Of a DNA stretch of 7,951 nucleotides, positions 6,321-7,951 are shown one piece after another; within the stretch, counting starts at the first letter, position 1; the number at the start of each line of letters is the position of its first letter. Origin of the DNA: Candidatus Bathycorpusculum sp. (lineage in GTDB: Archaea; Thermoproteota; Bathyarchaeia; Bathyarchaeales; Bathycorpusculaceae); the NCBI GenBank assembly GCA_009779045.1, contig WREZ01000049.1, positions 1-7,951 on the forward strand, given 5' to 3'. The notes below the pieces were generated by a model. It saw only the letters and a list, made by a program, of their open reading frames with translations. It was not told the DNA's origin and ran no database searches. A program made the position numbers and the translations under genes.

Positions 6321-6340
6321 TAAAAGCGAAAAGGTATAAG
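6319..6340 (+). promoter_or_regulatory. Candidate promoter of the rpl44e operon
   Basis: Two TATA-like elements are present: TTTAAAAG (6319-6326) and AAAAGGTATAAG (6329-6340). The latter shares the AAAGG-plus-A/T layout seen before TFS and PCNA. Expected initiation is near 6345 or 6362, upstream of the GTG start of rpl44e. Confidence 0.45.
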
Positions 6341-6387
6341 AATAGGGGCGCTACTTTTATGGAAAGTTAAAGCTGGTAGTGAACAAA

Positions 6388-6663
6388 GTGAACGTTCCTA
6401 AAGAAGTCAAGACTTACTGTCCGAAATGTAAAGATCATGAAGCTCACGCTGTGACTCTATATAAAGCTGGAAAACGTAGAGCTCTAGCAGTTGGCGAGCG
6501 TGCGCACGCTCGAGAAAAAAGAGGGTATGGTGGACAAAAATATGCCCTCCAACATGAATTCGCCAAAACAACTAAGAAGCAGACTCTACGTTTGAAATGT
6601 AAAAAATGTGGTTACATGCGTCATAAAGATGGAATAAGGCTAAGGAAATTGGCCCTAGTTTAA
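6388..6663 (+). CDS. rpl44e: Large ribosomal subunit protein L44e
   Basis: Zinc-binding protein of the archaeal large ribosomal subunit, located near the E site. From GTG 6388 the product is 91 aa and begins MNVPKEVKTYCPKC, matching the near-universal M-K-x-P-K start of the family; GTG 6379, three codons earlier, is the alternative. GGTAG (6375-6379) lies 8 nt before 6388. The zinc ribbon uses C11, C14, C71 and C74. Other signatures are YKAGKRRALA (25-34), RGYGGQK (45-51), FAKTTKKQTLRLKCKKCGY (58-76) and GIRLRKL (82-88). It is the first gene of a five-gene run, and rps27e follows 22 nt after its stop. Start choice is the only real uncertainty. Confidence 0.95.
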   Translation: MNVPKEVKTYCPKCKDHEAHAVTLYKAGKRRALAVGERAHAREKRGYGGQKYALQHEFAKTTKKQTLRLKCKKCGYMRHKDGIRLRKLALV

Positions 6664-6685
6664 ATCTAATGGAGTTAAAAATGTT

Positions 6686-6883
6686 ATGTCAGAATGGAAT
6701 AAGCTTATCCCCAAACCAAGTAGCACTTTTTTGCGTGTTAAATGCTTAAAATGTGGTAATGAGCAATTGGTATTTAGCCACGCAACAAACAAAGTAACCT
6801 GTAATGTTTGCAGTGAACTTTTAGCTTCTCCTGCTGGTGGAAAGGCCAAAATTAATGGCGAAATCCTCTCAGCTTTAGAGTAA
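6686..6883 (+). CDS. rps27e: Small ribosomal subunit protein S27e
   Basis: Small zinc-ribbon protein of the archaeal 30S subunit. The 65-aa product has the expected C20-x2-C23 and C39-x2-C42 pairs, with FLRVKCLKCGNEQLVFSHA (15-33) and VTCNVCSELLASPAGGKAKI (37-56) typical of the family. GGAG (6671-6674) precedes the ATG by 11 nt. A nearer ATG at 6681 is in another frame and gives only a short unrelated peptide. Position between rpl44e and the aIF2-alpha gene (20 nt) is a classic archaeal order. Confidence 0.96.
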   Translation: MSEWNKLIPKPSSTFLRVKCLKCGNEQLVFSHATNKVTCNVCSELLASPAGGKAKINGEILSALE

Positions 6884-6903
6884 GCGGTATAGGGGAATTG
6901 TAA

Positions 6904-7689
6904 ATGGCCGAGCGTAAGTTTGAATGGCCCGAGCATGGCGATTTAGTAATTGCTACTATAGAGTCTGTAACTGACTATGGTGCTTACGCAAAGCTTGATG
7001 AATTTGATAAACGTGGATTGCTACACGTTTCAGAAATTTCTTCTTCATGGATTCGTAATATCCGCGATTTTGTACGTGAAGGCCAAAAAGTTGTCCTCAA
7101 AGTTTTACGTGTAGATTACGAAAAAGGTCATATTGATCTTTCTTTACGTCGAGTTACTAAGCGTGAACGTATTGAAAAAGTAATGTCATGGAAAAAGGAA
7201 CGCAAAGGTGAAACTTTACTCCGTGAAGTTGCTACCAAAGTTGGTTTAACAGTTGCTGAACTATATCAGCAAGCTGGTGAAAAAATTGACGAAAAATTTG
7301 GTATATATGAGGGATTTGAAAAAGCAGTAAAAGAAGGTCCCGAAGTATTAACAAAAATTGGCGTCCCAGAAAAAATTGCCGCCGTTTTTGCTGAAGTCGG
7401 CGAAGAACGTATACACGTAAAAATGGTCAAAGTAAAAGGAGTCCTCGAAATTCGATGCATGAAACCCAATGGCGTAAAAATAATTAAAGAAGCCTTTGCA
7501 GCAGCAAAAGTAGAAAAACTCCGTGTGGCGGACGTAAAATTCTATGTTATAGCCGCACCGAAATATAGTATTGAAGCTAGCGCAGAAAATTACAAAAAAG
7601 CTGAAGAAGTTTTCCAAAAAGCTGCACAAAGTGTCGTAGCGAGCATTACTAAAGCAGGTGGACAAGGCACTTTTAGAAGGGAAAAATAG
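6904..7689 (+). CDS. aif2A: Translation initiation factor aIF2 subunit alpha
   Basis: Alpha subunit of the archaeal aIF2 heterotrimer, which with beta and gamma delivers Met-tRNAi to the small ribosomal subunit. The 261-aa protein has a complete three-part layout. The N-terminal S1 domain spans about 10-84 (GDLVIATIESVTDYGAYAKL at 12-31, GLLHVSEIS at 38-46, IDLSLRRV at 77-84). A helical middle domain spans about 85-165. The C-terminal alpha/beta domain, about 170-255, contacts gamma. The segment ISSSWIRNIRDFV (45-57) matches the region holding the regulatory Ser51 of eukaryotic eIF2-alpha; serines occur nearby, but phosphorylation cannot be read from sequence. AGGGG (6891-6895) lies 8 nt before the ATG. 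The nop10 start follows the stop by one base. Confidence 0.97.
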   Translation: MAERKFEWPEHGDLVIATIESVTDYGAYAKLDEFDKRGLLHVSEISSSWIRNIRDFVREGQKVVLKVLRVDYEKGHIDLSLRRVTKRERIEKVMSWKKERKGETLLREVATKVGLTVAELYQQAGEKIDEKFGIYEGFEKAVKEGPEVLTKIGVPEKIAAVFAEVGEERIHVKMVKVKGVLEIRCMKPNGVKIIKEAFAAAKVEKLRVADVKFYVIAAPKYSIEASAENYKKAEEVFQKAAQSVVASITKAGGQGTFRREK

Positions 7690-7690
7690 T

Positions 7691-7855
7691 TTGGTTTGGC
7701 AACTAAGAAAATGCACTACCTGCAAACGATACACCTTAAACAAGGAGAGCTGTCCTTGTTGCGGCGAAGCTATAAAAATTCCCCATCCAGCTAAATTTTC
7801 ACCTGACGATAAATACCTAAAATACCGCCTGGCAATGAAAAGAGGTGGCGAATAG
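7691..7855 (+). CDS. nop10: H/ACA ribonucleoprotein component Nop10
   Basis: Small protein that joins Cbf5 in H/ACA guide complexes for RNA pseudouridylation. The preferred start is TTG 7691, giving 54 aa beginning MVWQLRKCTTCKRYTL, the family N-terminus. An in-frame GTG at 7658 would add 11 residues and overlap aif2A by 32 nt. AGAAGGG (7675-7681), 9 nt before the TTG, fits the shorter form. The zinc knuckle uses C8, C11 and two of C21, C23 and C24. HPAKFSPDDKYLKYR (32-46) matches the HPxxFSPxDxYxxYR motif that binds Cbf5. The gene begins one base after the aif2A stop and ends 2 nt before the next gene, so co-translation along one message is likely. Confidence 0.93.
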   Translation: MVWQLRKCTTCKRYTLNKESCPCCGEAIKIPHPAKFSPDDKYLKYRLAMKRGGE

Positions 7856-7857
7856 TA

Positions 7858-7951
7858 ATGAAAGAAACATACATTAAAGAACTTCAACAAATTCAACCTA
7901 ACGCCCCCGTTTTACTTGAAGGTCTCCCTGGTTTAGGTTTAGTTGGTAAAA
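7858..7951 (+). CDS. PAC2-family protein (proteasome assembly chaperone-like), 3' end outside window
   Basis: Only the first 31 codons are present. They contain VLLEGLPGLGLVGK (18-31), the N-terminal signature of the PAC2 family (eukaryotic proteasome assembly chaperone 2 and its archaeal relatives). AGAGGTGG (7841-7848), 9 nt before the ATG and inside nop10, is a strong ribosome-binding site. A PAC2-family gene after nop10 is a recurrent archaeal order, which supports the call. Function of the archaeal members is poorly settled; a chaperone role is inferred from the eukaryotic relatives. Confidence 0.85.
   Translation, partial: MKETYIKELQQIQPNAPVLLEGLPGLGLVGK

Noticed and set aside
6235..6350. 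Minus-strand open stretch of about 36 codons rich in Asn, Gln, Thr and Lys in the spacer
   Set aside because: It has no start codon and no recognisable product; openness follows from the A/C-rich strand. Kept only as part of the composition finding.
7348..7896. 182-codon open frame on the minus strand
   Set aside because: It is antisense to aif2A, nop10 and the PAC2-family start, with an F/Y/C-rich low-complexity translation and no recognisable domain.
1..7951. CRISPR array, insertion sequence, tRNA or rRNA
   Set aside because: No regularly spaced repeats, transposase-like protein, terminal inverted repeats, cloverleaf sequence or rRNA signature was seen on either strand.

Overview
The window reads as a piece of an archaeal core chromosome. 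Every confidently identified gene belongs to an archaeal (and often eukaryote-shared) information-processing family: exosome cap Csl4, RNA polymerase subunit Rpo11, transcript-cleavage factor TFS, PCNA, both core primase subunits, a GINS subunit, ribosomal proteins L44e and S27e, aIF2-alpha, Nop10 and a PAC2-family protein. All genes are on the + strand and composition is A+T-rich. The PriS protein carries an extra zinc ribbon that I associate, from memory, with Thaumarchaeota and relatives such as Bathyarchaeia. I would therefore place the source in the TACK group, possibly Bathyarchaeia, but the lineage is an inference.

Layout. Positions 2-628 hold the 3' part of a METTL5-like RNA methyltransferase, followed by a stem-loop with a T-rich tail. 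Csl4 and rpoL (784-1660) form a tight pair. TFS (1828-2184) has its own promoter-like sequence and a pyrimidine-rich tail. PCNA and priL are 2 nt apart (2355-4258). PriS follows after a 76-nt gap and overlaps the GINS gene by 1 nt (4335-6115). A roughly 270-nt G/T-rich non-coding stretch separates this block from rpl44e, rps27e, aif2A, nop10 and the start of a PAC2-family gene (6388 to the window end).

How it fits together. The left part deals with RNA synthesis and decay (exosome, RNA polymerase, cleavage factor). The centre encodes pieces of one replisome: sliding clamp, primase heterodimer and GINS. The right part serves ribosome and translation initiation, plus H/ACA-guided RNA modification and a probable proteasome-related chaperone. 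These groupings are familiar in archaea, and I see no mobile element, CRISPR array, tRNA or rRNA.

No undescribed multi-gene system is apparent. The most notable unexplained signal is compositional: the coding strand is T/G-leaning near several putative promoters, becomes markedly A+C-rich downstream, and resets at the next unit. Other points are a zinc ribbon nested inside the PriS metal site, non-ATG starts for PCNA and Nop10 set by ribosome-binding sites and family N-termini, a polar tail on PriL, and an AAAGG-plus-TATA motif upstream of three units.
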